Source: Glandiceps talaboti
Lineage: Eukaryota; Hemichordata; Enteropneusta; Spengelidae
Direction of reading: 5' to 3'
Assembly (NCBI RefSeq): GCF_964340395.1
Contig: NC_135552.1
Location: 16,969,194 to 17,033,193 of the forward strand
Length of the DNA stretch: 64,000 nucleotides
This document shows positions 27,212 through 40,725 of the stretch, in pieces. Below the pieces are notes generated by a model that saw only the letters and a list, made by a program, of their open reading frames with translations, ran no database searches and was not told the DNA's origin. Position numbers and translations under genes: made by a program. The number at the start of each line of letters is the position of its first letter. Positions within the stretch are counted from its first letter, which is position 1.

Positions 27212-30200
27212 TTTTAGCGGTGCCCACTGCGACCGTGGTTGAAATTCCTACCTATCGAAATTTTTGGTGTATACTATAGGGTTACGTCTCTAAAACTCGA
27301 GGTGAATGCAACACGAAGTATTAGCATGATAATAGCTCTATACTTGTGGGCGTGCGCACAAAGCTGGATGCCGGGACTTTTAATATGCACGAGTTATTTT
27401 TGGCAACTTTCGAGTTGCTATCAATGACAGTATTGCTTTGTGGGCTGACGTGGATATATTTTGCATGTTACATACCATAACGATGGCTATTCATTGAATA
27501 TGAATATATTTGTGCACGTATGAATATTTTAATTTACAACTATGACGATATCCTTTTACTGACCAATGTAATGGTTCGATTGATACGAGTTCAGGGGCAC
27601 CTAACTATTCAGCTCTACGGCCTAGCGTGTTTACAATACTTCTAACAATATTTGAGTCAGCAGGCTACATTGTCTTGTAGGACACTCACCTTCTCTATTT
27701 TTCCTTGAGAAGGGCTTTACATAGGTTTACTTCCCATGACCTCGCCACATTCCTCACTATAATTTGTCTGGCAACGGGCACTGTGTATAGTTACAGACCG
27801 TTAGAGACTGAAGTGAAGGTATGATTGAGTGGTTGAGTGATCCATATGGTGTTACCGTATAGAAGGGTATCAGTCTGTTTAAATTTTCACCAAGTGTAGA
27901 TGTTTGAGTTATTTCAACACCAGTACTTTTATATAAATGTTATATTCTATCCCATTAGAAAAACAATGTAAAATCATATTGTGGTGTCGAGATACTAGTA
28001 TTTAACAGGTGTCCCAGTTCACGCATTCGACACATGCGATAAAATCCAAAATCTTATATATTATGTGAATTAAGCCGAATTGGATAAAAGTCATAGTCTA
28101 CAAAACATCAGTGACAGTGTGTGGTGGCGCCCTTGTCAGAAATATAACAGTTCTATACTTAGTCTACTTTTAAGCGAGCTATATTTCGATGTCTAGAGGT
28201 AACATTTTCCTCATATAAACAAAGAAAGCATGTAACTTTCTATACAGTTCCACGGTATGCATTTTCTTAGTATTATGGTTGTTGAAAAACTTTGTCTTCA
28301 GGCTTTCTGTGAAAACAGTAGAGCGCCCCCTCCCTTTCGATGGCGTTCGAGAGAGTACAAATTTACTCGAGCTACGTGGGAAGAAAAATATTTTACATGA
28401 AGGCTTGTATATGCTTTAATCGGAACTATGCAAATAGCAACACAACACTAGATACATGTTGTATGATCAGTCTGGTTTTTAGAAGACATATGCTGGTTAG
28501 AATCCATTCGTGTTTCTACCACATATGTTAAAGGTCCTGGAGCACTTTAATTGTCATGTTTTATGATCTATTACGTTTTATATTAGTTGTTGATAAACAT
28601 ATGTAAAAGGGGGGGGGGGGGGTAGGCGTATAGTCTTTGTGATTTTTCCATACTAACATATTCATTGAGGGCACTCTTTTATACTGAACACACACATCTG
28701 AGTTGTGGCCTCAAGTTTTCGTGCAGATGTGATGCATATTGGTGGTATACTACTAAAAAGATAATCAAACAAACAAACAAATAAATAAACAATTACATAT
28801 ATAAACAAACAAACAAACAAACAAACAAACACAATCAAAATAACAAGTATCTTGTACCACACATATACTAGTATGCATACAAACGTTAAGACATACCAAC
28901 CAAAGTATATATAAACTGTTTAAAAGAATGATCCATTGAAATGCTTATGGCAGCACTTGGCACTGATTACGTGTAAAGTGCACTGACCAAAGACTGTTGG
29001 GACCAATTATTGGGGCTTAAGGACTTTCCATTTCTTCCTTGAATCCGTTTTAATTTTCTAACCTACCCTGTCATCATACAAACATCCGTTGAGGGCGCTC
29101 GTTTACTGATAATCTACACATGCTAAATCACAACACAATGATAACACACAAAATACAAGTGAACATAGATACTTTTAATGAAACTTTCATCACTTCTTAA
29201 CACAATATGAATAGAGTAAAGACTAGTAAAGTAAAAATGGTCTGAAGTCATGACAGACTTGGACCCTAAAATGACATGTGGACATAGTCTAGTGTAAATT
29301 CTTTCTTTACAGTGCAGTAGATCTCAAAGAAGTAAAGGTTTCACAACACTTGTTGTCATGACGACAAACTGCTTTAATATATATCATACCAAAAAAACGA
29401 ATTAATGAAATATTCTTTTAATAACTCCTCATAAATAATTGAGACATTGAAGTAACTTAGCCAAAATTGCATGAAACTAAAATGATTGAGTTTAAATATG
29501 CTCCTAAACTTTGCAAGATATCAAGAACGTTTCTGACTGAAATAAAAACTAACAACTAGGCTATCTAGTACTATACAAGCCTGGATACGACATTACACTT
29601 TGTAGCTATCGAACTAACGCATGAAAAGGACAACAAATAACTACATTGTGCTATGAAACAAATGACTAGAAAATACAGCTTTTATCTGACTATTACACAC
29701 AACATATAAACCCTTTTATCACCGAGGCAGTTATCAAATACATACACAGCTTTAAGTCCTAGTTTAAAGAAAAACACAGCAGTGAGATCAAAAATCAATT
29801 TTATATTATCCCTTCATCATTCCTCTCATCTTGACTGCAGCCTGTACACCCCTAAATAAGCTATAAAATAGGCTCACCCATCCTTTATGCCCCCCCCCCC
29901 CCCCCCCCCAGTAAGAAAGGCAGCAATAAACACTGACATCGATAAATGAATTCATATAACATGCTCATACAAATGTACCAAGTGGTGCAAATAGGCCTGT
30001 CCAAAATTTGCCATGGTGGCGCTCTACTTCCTGTCTGTGTGTACCTTGGGGGTATAACACATGGCATAGGTTACTTGGTTAATCATAAAACATTGCTGCT
30101 TTCCTCGATGTGTGAACAATAGGAAAAACACTCCTGATTTACACTTCTACAGAAAACCAAGGGACAAAGCTCTTAAGAAACGGTACTATGAAGTGATGAC

Positions 30201-30483
30201 AACCCCAATTTGAGCGAGGGCGCTGTATTCCTCAATTTCCTGTTTGCAGTCTGGAATAGCCTATTTTGTGAATGTTTATATTCCTGTGATTTGTACAAAG
30301 TAATAATGACCTGCTAGCTATGTGTGAGTTGACTTGAAATACTAATATTGGTCCTAGCCAACACATGACCTTAGTACGGTAGCACTAAAATAAAATTACC
30401 GATGGCTAATACGGGAACCATTAGTACAGTACAAATCTAGAGTGTATTCTCTATGTAAACTAAAATCTCTCTCACCACTGAAG
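27212..30483. other. Intergenic, gene A promoter side to SARNP 3' side
   Basis: About 3.3 kb between the ATG of PLPP-like gene A and the stop of SARNP. The right part probably includes the SARNP 3' untranslated region on the minus strand. G or C homopolymers occur near 28609 and 29888, and an AAAC/AAAT-rich stretch near 28768-28830. No coding region could be supported. Confidence 0.55.
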
Positions 30484-33231
30484 CTACAAACCAAATCGCT
30501 CTGCTCTCTTTTGTTTCTTTGCCTGAAAAAGTACAAATAAAATTGTCAGAAAACAAAAGTAATTACTGTAAATAAAACTGATCCTTACTGAGATCAGAAT
30601 AAAATTTTTTTCCCAACTCAGTACTCTTTATTTCTGGTTAATAATATCATTACTGGTTCAATGTATGATCAATACCTGTCACTGTTTGATTAGTGGGGTC
30701 AGTGTTTTTGTGAAGGGCTATATAACTGGGTATAGTCTATCATTTTATGGGGGTTCCCCACTATAATCAAGTGTCATGATATTAAAATCTACGCAGACTA
30801 CACCATTCTGTTCCAGGGGTTCTGAAACCTTAGCAAAAATACTGAGGCCAGTCTGTTAAACAAACACTAAAGCAAACAGCTAACAGTTTTGAAAACAATT
30901 TTCTTTTCAAAGTGTTCAAAACAATTTTTTTATAGAGCAATCAGATATGCGCAGTTCATAATTTCAAACTCAACTCCATCAAACTGGTTGATATTGTTGC
31001 CATAGTTACAAAAGCTGACATCATGTTATCTTTACCTATGTACATGATTGATATTGTTACCATAGTTACATAGACTGACATCACATCGCACTCACCTCTG
31101 TTTCATTTGAGCTACTAAGACTGGTTGATATCGTGGTTGCACCCCCAAATCTCTCAAGTCTTCTCTTTTTCTTATCTGCTTCTTCAAGCTGATAACATAA
31201 GAGTACAAATGTTAGAAGAGAATAATATGGTGGACTTTGAAACAAACTGATCTCATGATTCAAATAAAATTGAATATTTTCATAATACAAAAATGCAAAA
31301 ATATGCAAGCAATCTTTCAACTATTCAAAAGTAAGATGTACAGCATCAAAAGACATACAAAACCCATGACAACGCGTAACAAGATGTACAACACTAACAA
31401 CAAGAATACGCCACAATTTAAGTCACTGAGTGACTACATCATGTACCATGTCTGGATAGCACACTGTATTAACGTGTCAACCACATAGCATTTTTTGGTT
31501 GTTTGGTGTGCTAAATGAAGGCTGAGGCTGTGGTAATTTCAATTTTTTGGTAACTGAATGTTTATGTCATGATGATGTAATCATATCTAAATCTAAAGGT
31601 GAGCTTTACCTGTTGCTAGACTACAGGGAGGCTAGCAACCATGTTAACAAACAAGTACACATGAACATACACAAACACAATATCAACAAGTAAATGAAAA
31701 TACCATTTTAACATATTTCAAACTAATCTATACACAGGCATGTATATGGCAAGCAGAGATCAATATACATGTAGTATAGATATATAGATATACATGTATT
31801 CATGTGCTTATGGCATTTTCACTTACTCATCATCATGTATGTTGTGTTCATTTGTGTATGTTTATTTTACTTGTTTGTTTAATAAACGGTTCATGGGCTA
31901 CCTGTTGCTACACACAAGTCCACATGTATTAGCACTCGGAATAATAAACAAACCATAACCTGTATTAACCACATAATATCATTAAGTTATGGGCTGTGTC
32001 CCTTTCAGGACATTACACATACCTTAACAGCTGTAGATGACACTGAACTACCAAATCTTTCTGCCCTTTTCTTTATTTTATCGACATCAATGGACTGTAC
32101 AAAATGAGGACAAACAACGTAACATGATTAAGTTGGTCATGTCAAAATATGAAATGACAGAGGTGAATATATAAAACTGCTTGACAGTACAACGGTCAAA
32201 ACAGACCTGTATCACCTTCAACCAAGATCTTTTCTTCACTGACAATATTGGACCATGTTAACTCTAGACAATAATGGGCCATATTAACTCTAAGACAATA
32301 TTAGGCCATATTAACTCAAAGAGTATTTGGGCAAAGCACAAGTGGTGACCATCTTAATTTCTGAATTTTAGGTTAAAATAAACGATTTTTCAATATCATT
32401 ATTATTATTACATAAAGAGTGTAAAACTAATAAGTAAACAGAAACAGGAATATCAGATTCTGTTGAATTTTGAACTGTAATATAGCTCTCATATTCTTTT
32501 TAATTCTTGAGATTTATTGTTATTTTTGTGTCTAATACTCACACAAGTTATAAGATGTAAACAAAGCCATATTTAACTGTACATATCTGTATTGAATAAG
32601 GGTCATGCAATACTTACTGTTATAACTGTTGACCCTGATTTTGTTGTAGTTGAGGTTGCTTTTGTTTGTTGAACTGGTAAGCCAAACCTGTAACATCAGA
32701 GAAAACATGGTGTGAGATCAAGCCCCATGATACAATCCTAGCTTCTCACATGACATCGTCGCAAACCATGACCGCTTTACGATACCGTTCTTAACGAGCC
32801 GGTCCCTACTAAGTGTAGTGGAAATAACAGCTCTGGTTTGCGAGAATGCTCACATGAATGCATTCTTATTAGTGGGAGCCATACAGATAAGATAAGATTG
32901 TTCATTTGGTCTGGACCAAATTTTTATGTAGCTCCACAAATTGCAAGATAAGTGAATTTCAACCCGAAATTAACCTTAATCTGAAATGGACCTTTAACTC
33001 TCAAAAAGTCACGTTTTAAGTACATCTAAATGACTGCTTCACACAATGCACTAAAGTCAGAGTTTTGAGGTTAAATTATACATGACAGAAAGTCAGACAG
33101 TAACACACCTACAGACAGACAGACAGACACACACACATGTACACACACACACACACACACACAGACAGACATACAGACACACACACATGTACACACACAT
33201 TGACACACACACATACACACACACATACACA

Positions 33232-33298
<67 letters not shown>

Positions 33299-35770
33299 AC
33301 ACTATATCTCAGTCTTATAGACATTTCTTACCTGGCAGCTCTGGCAGCTTTCTTTGAATCGGTAGACATTGCTGATGTCCCAAATCTCTGTGCTCTCTGT
33401 GCTATTTTCTGTTTGACAAAACATGCACAAATATGTCACAAAATGATTGAAATCAAGCATATACTACATCAACAGTGTCACAGCTCAGTTGTGTGCAGCA
33501 GTACTATCTTTGCAATGAATGCCTTCTTGAGCCAAGACTTCAAAAACTGAAGCACTGGGTAAATTCCCTGTAGTGGTATTTGTAGTGATACTTTGAAAAT
33601 TGATAGAATCAACAGCTATCGTATGACCACAACAAGAACTTCTATATCAAGATCTAGTTTTGGTTTGATTAATGCGTTCATTGTAATTTCATTGTAAACA
33701 TACATAAATCAATCATAAAATTTTCACCACCATCTCCATCAGCATCACCAGGATGTAATACAATAGTGAGCAGAAGTAAAGACTAAAATACGTAAGTAAG
33801 TTTTATTGCTACAACTTACATCTACTTCTGAAGTTCCCTGAGACAATACAGCAGGAGCAGTTTTAGTTACAGGTGAGGTTGCCTTCACACTTGACAAACT
33901 GACTACTTTATGTGTTTCTTTACTTGGACTTGTTGAAAGTTTGCTTTCTTCTGTCTTTACTTCCTCTGTTTCAATCACCTCCTCCCCCTCCTCCTCATCC
34001 TCCTCCTCTTCTTCTTCTTCCTGTGAGAAAAAGTGACAATACTTTTGTGTCACATTATGGACAGGGTTTATACACTTACTTACACTGATGGTTACAGGAT
34101 GATAATATCCCATAATGGTTGGGGGGGGGGGGGGGCTGCAATATTTGTATTACATGCTAAATATATGTTATGTACACTGAGTATATTTTACATATTACAA
34201 TATTACATTTTCTCATAACTTTTTTTGTTTGGTTTCAATGCCAAGATATCTGTCTTACATAAATCACAATTCAGATTAAGTACTTATTATATCACTGCCA
34301 GTGAGCAATATAAGCTTCACCTGCCCAGCAACTATTCCAGATGTTCCTGTCTTGAATAATTGTGAGATTTCATGTGTATAATTAGATTTGGGTGACGGCA
34401 CATTACGCGATGGCAGACAATACATTTAATGGCAGTGACATTATAGGTACCTGATGGCAGACACTGACACCCCATACATTTGATGTTGATGGCATTCATT
34501 CATACATTCCATCATAGCAATTACATGTATTCATAGACTTTGTTTGGGAGGATACAAAGATATAGAATTACACACAGTTTACAACAAATGAAGACAGGAA
34601 TGTTGTCAAGATGACATTTACCTCTTCCTGTCCTAAGACATCGTCTTCTTCTTCTTCCTCCGTACCTTCATATGAACACAAAAACGTAGGAATAAATGAT
34701 TGAAAGTTTACATCTAGTGTACAGTATCAACTGAAACAATTGTCATCCTAAATATCAACATAGGTAAATATTGGACAATAAATTACATTTTTACTGACAA
34801 AAAGAAAATCATAGTCTTAGAATATTGGTAGTGTTCTCCCACAATAGTTAGCATTGTACAAAGGTGACAGAACAGTGAATTCCATCATTGCAGGTTTTTG
34901 AATTTATAGAAATTATGTTAGTTAAATCTGCCACTAAGTAATACATGTAGGAAACACAACAGAGCTAGTAGAAGTACATGCAATAGCAAGAAAGACACAA
35001 TGAGGAATACCTTGATAAAAATCTTGATAACTGAAACATTTTCACCAACTTGAACTATAAACACTGACTCACTATATCTCAAATTCTCAACTACGTACAC
35101 CTTGTAATTTGATATTTGATTTTGCTTTTTCTCAATTCGAAGGTATGTATTAATTTGGTGAGGGTATAATGATGGCTGTCATGTTTTTGGACATTTTATC
35201 AATCAGAGGCTGGGGAGGAGGGGGGGGGGGGTCAATCTAAATTTGTCATCAATAAGAGCTTACACCCAATATGAATGGTATTGATATTGTCTGTGCCCTT
35301 ATAAACAAATTGTCACTCTTACATTTGTACATTTATTTAGACTCAGAGATATACAAATTTTATATTGCTAATTTGTTTACTTCTTATGGCACATTTACAT
35401 GTACATCTCCATGGCTTTTTCATCCAACGTTTTCTCTGAGCAAAGTAACAAGGGTAGAAAACCCTCTCATATTTCCTGAACACCATCTTGAAAATTATAA
35501 TCCAAAATCATTTCATTTCTTGCAAAAATGATAATCACAAGAGTCATTAGACCAAGACATCTCTCTGTCATCTGGACTCCTAGTGTTAACAGCCTCCCAG
35601 CCATCTTGTGAAAGCATTATATATGAATAATACCGCATCATAGAAGTTGCAATCAATTGTTGTGTTTTGCTTTCATATCATGGTTGACAATGACAATCTA
35701 TGAAATATGTATATGCATAGGGAGATGACATACACACACACACACACACAACATACATACATATGTATGT

Positions 35771-35809
<39 letters not shown>

Positions 35810-38189
35810 TATATACAGACATGCATGAATATATACATGCATACATGTACAATGTACACACACACACACACACACACACAGTGAGTGACACATACATATA
35901 GTTAAATTGTGCATCCTTACAGTACCAACACAGGCTTTTAATGTAGATTTACTCATCACACCAAAAGAGCTATATTATAGATTGTAAGATAGGTCATGTT
36001 GTTCAGCCCTATAGTCCAGTTGCCAGAGGTGGTTTTGGGGGGTTAACCTTGCAATGCGAGTTATATGATATTTTTTAGCAGATTCCACCTCAGAAAGGTG
36101 TCCTGTTAGCATATCTGACGGGTGCCACTCGCGCACCCCTGGGCATTTTGTTATATCGTGAGAAAACCGAAATACCATGTATTGCTATGGGTAAACACAT
36201 GTTTTGGTAGGCGTAATACTTACTGCCTATAAAACCATGTCAAAGTTACTTAAAAGTCATATTTACTTGTTACACACTGTATATTATGAAAAGTCATATT
36301 TACTTGTTACACACTGTATATTATGAATAATCAGTCAATTACAAATATTTTGTCAAAGGTTTTGGATATTAAAGGTATATTATCTGCAACGGGGACTATT
36401 TTTTTACTATTTTTGTTCTTTTTTTCAATATGATTTTACTTTTACACATGGCATAGCATGTAGAATGACCTCGTGTTCAAAGCCAAACAACCTTCCATAA
36501 ATATATAAAATGATTATTAAAGATTATTAACAACGTTGCTTTTAAAATTGTAAACATTCAAATGCCGCGCAAGAATACATCGACCTTTAAACGACCTATG
36601 ACGTCAGTGCGATATCAAAGTAGACTGCGCATGCTCTATTTCTCAAATGTTGTGGTTGGAGTTTGTTGATGAGTCGAGTGACGCAGTCAAGAACACGATG
36701 CCACGGCCAAAGCTAACGTCATCAGGAAAGAAACGAGCCCAGATTCGGGAAAACGAAGGTAAAATCAACATTCGTGGGGAAATACATCGTTGGAAAGAAA
36801 TATGTCAAGATTGTAACCTTAAAACCAATCGTGAAGTTGCAAAATTCCTGATAGACTGGTAAGTTGTTTTGACCACATAATGGCACGTGTTTGTAGTGTA
36901 GGATATACTATCGTTACGTTACTCATGATCGAGTTTCCTTTCTCTGTTTTATCCTATTTTTCGTTCGAGTACCAAGAATATTCAACAGCGCCAGAACCAG
37001 TGAAACGTGTCAATTAGGGATTACAAAATTTTGAAACGTGTAGGGGGGGGGGGGACGACATCCACAGATACTCGACTCGCGTACTCATAAGCTACTGTGA
37101 TAACATAACACTGATATAGGATACTGTACGTTGTTGTGTTGTGTATTTGCGCCGTCTCCTTTTCAAGTATCACACAATGATGACTGTAATCGGTATCATC
37201 TTTGAATCTAGTATTGCTGTTAGATCCCTACGGATATTAAACACACTGTTTAAGGCAACCGAAGGTCGCTAGTTGGGACGGGTGGGGGGGATTAGTTTGT
37301 CCAAAATTACAGTCGAGCAAAAGTTTTACAAAATTCCTTTGAACTAACATTTACATGTTGTGGGCTAGCTGGGCAATGTATGCAGGCATGGTAAACTATT
37401 CAATAACCCATTACCTCTAGGATATGCATACATGGTTGGAATGTTAGTATATGTACTTACTGAGGATTTAGATACGACTCAGTGTTTGCACATTGTATTC
37501 GTTTTTCATTTCTATGCATATCTGCTGTTTGCTAATACTAATAATGTGACCCCAATACACTGTCTATGTTGCATTTTAAATCACATTGCAATCTTTGTGT
37601 TCAGTGTTCAGAATGATCATACCTCTTTGTACTACTGTAAGTTATATTTATTTCTCACAAAAAGGCAACTAAGCTTGGAACATTTCCCATGAATGATGCC
37701 AAAAGAAAGATTCTTATACTTAGTAGTTGAATGTTTGTTTCAGTTACTCAGTTCATAGGGTGATATGTCTCCAGGATTTATGCTCAGTACTGATGGGAAT
37801 ATCACTGCTGTATTGGCTTTATGATAATTATGTGTTAGATGAGTGCATAGACATTGTCATTCACATATTACAGTGGTTATTTTTACAAGCCCCTTCTCAA
37901 GCTAAATTTGCATGAAAAAAATAAGCCATTGTTGTTTGTTTGTACTAGCTGACAACTGCCTTCTCTGATAGACTGCTATTTATAATATCAGGACTTGTGG
38001 AGACGACTTAGTCATAGACACTGCACGAAAGTAGGGTCTGTGCTTCAGCTAGACCTCATGGCTTTCCCCCTCGATCATATTTCACCTTTCATGGATGAAA
38101 TATATATATATATATATATAATATACGCTCTGCCACTGCGGTATAGAGCACTGTCTTAGCAGATTGATACTCACCGAGTTATATATAAT

Positions 38190-38273
<84 letters not shown>

Positions 38274-39259
38274 TGTTGAATATCACGCTGATGTGTCATT
38301 CACGTTTTTAGAGTGTTTTAAAATCTGTATCTGTCTGGTTATAAAAATAGCGACGCATCTCGGCTTTTGTGATTTTTTTTATGAGATTGGTATACTTTTG
38401 GACATTTCTTTGGTCATGAGGGGGACTGTATTTATGTTTAGATTAGGAAATGTTGGATTTTTTTACTAGCAAGGTATACTTTAGCGAGCAAATCAGCCCA
38501 ACAAACATTTTTGCAAAATTTTTTCTTCTTCAAACTGACACATTTTTTTTCACATCTGAGACTGGCAAACTGTGACTTTCAAGTTGATGTCAATTCCTCC
38601 ATCCACTAATTCACAATTTCATTATTTTTCTAATACGTAAAAAAGAAGTTTAGATAATTGTGAATATGGGGGCGGGTAGAATGACTTATTTTTTACACAG
38701 ACTAAATTACAGAGTACAATAATACAAGTGTAAAGATGCTAACATACAGCATTTATATATATATATATATATACCGGTCATACCACAATTGTACTGGACA
38801 ATTGTTGCCCCTCACCAATAAACATGAATCATCAGAGGGAAAATGTATGTAAACCAATATACTTCTTTAAGGGTAAGAGTTAATTTATTATGCTGTGTCT
38901 TTGTCTGTTTCAAAATAGGTATTATACCAACCCAAGAAGAGTTGCTGGATGTGTTCATCCAACAACTTCAACTCCACAGGCATGGACTGGTAGTAAAAAG
39001 CGAAAAATTGAAACCCCTGTTGTATCAGAAATTTCAATGGAATCTGAATTAAGGTAAAAATGCATATGAAAAAATAATATCTGTATGGTTTTACTGCCCA
39101 TTGGGTGTTTGTTTATGACAAGAAAAAACTAATTTCTGTTTTATCCAACCCTTTCCACTGTATTCACAGTAATAGTGACCAATACGATGGTAGTACTACA
39201 CTGACTGCTGTGTCAGGAGTGGAGGAAATCCAAACTGGTGATGGTGATGATGATGATGG

Positions 39260-39309
<50 letters not shown>

Positions 39310-40692
39310 GTAGTAATAATGGTAGTAATAATTGTGGTGTTGGCAATCAAGATGATGGTGATCATGATAAAAAAAACAAGTATGTAATGTTACAGATTTA
39401 TGTTCTCGTACACAATTAATTATTGTGAGAAGTGCAACAGCTTTCAAGCTATAAATACATGTGGTTGTGATGATGAACTTTGATAAATTATACTACACGT
39501 GTATATATGAAATGTGGCATGTTACTGTATGTTACATTGATTCTTTTACACACTTTTATTTTCAGTCATGAAAACATTTTGTCCACCTTTTTCATATATT
39601 GATTTCAACTATGATGAATTCTTCTACATGGTAACAAATATTGCACCATTGGTGTAATATTTCATTCCTTTGTATTGACACCATTTTCTCTTTTAAATTA
39701 GAGAACGAGAGAAGGGAAAAGGTATGAGAAAGACCCTGTCTGAATCATTTGTAGATCCATTTCAGTAAGTAACAATTATTTTTGCACTAGTACTGAAAAT
39801 AAACTAAGAACAGTTCATCTTATCATTTATAGCACATCTGAACTTGTTAGGTTAGTAGTGTTATAGGCATTTCAAAGTGTGTGTGTGTGTGCGCGCGCGC
39901 ACCGGTTGCCTTTTTTTCGGCCGATATATTACATTGAGTTTCTAGTTATCATTCAAATCAAAATAATCTGACCACCTTGTTTCTGGATGTGTTACTCTGC
40001 AGTTATTATTGATTACCTTTTTACACACTTGGTCATAGCAACCATGCCCATACCCTTAACAACAGTAATATAATGATGCATATCTCACAGATGAATAGGA
40101 ATGGGTGGGTAAGTGATAGTTTATATTGCAAAGCTGAAAAGTGTGAAGAGCAGGCAAGTTGTAAAGATTCCATGAATGTGTGCAAATATGCAAAGCAACA
40201 AAGACCATGTCCATAGCCACAGCAAATACACTTGGGCAACAGTACCTTTGAGTTTTACTCATGGGAAGCCTGATTTTGACCTTTGTAGTAATTTGTACAT
40301 TGTTTGCTAATCACTTGATAAGATACTGTGTGCATGAAGTCTACCCTTACTTCCTGTTATTCAGTGAGAAGAGTTTCTTTTGTTAGTCCCACTGGACGAA
40401 TTCCAAGACGGGGACTTGTGGATTGGGTTACGTCCGTCCATCTCTTCTTGGAGATGTCTGGATCAATTTTTTTTCAAACTTTGTACAGGGGCAACATACT
40501 ATGGCATACATATGCACGTTAATTTGTTTCATGATATGATCCAATATGGCCATCAAGCAGTTTGAGAATTTTCCCTGTCCAAAGCCATAACTCAGACATG
40601 CTTGAACAGATCTCATTCAAAGTTTGTATTAGGATAGTGTTCTATGACATACATGTGCATATCCATTTTCGTCGTGATACGATCCAAAATGG

Positions 40693-40725
<33 letters not shown>

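Noticed and set aside
38843-39052. Frame reading [18 protein letters not shown] at exon 2 of the plus-strand element gene
   Set aside because: The alternative frame [14 protein letters not shown]... joins exons 1 and 3 in phase and keeps the whole 792-codon frame open.
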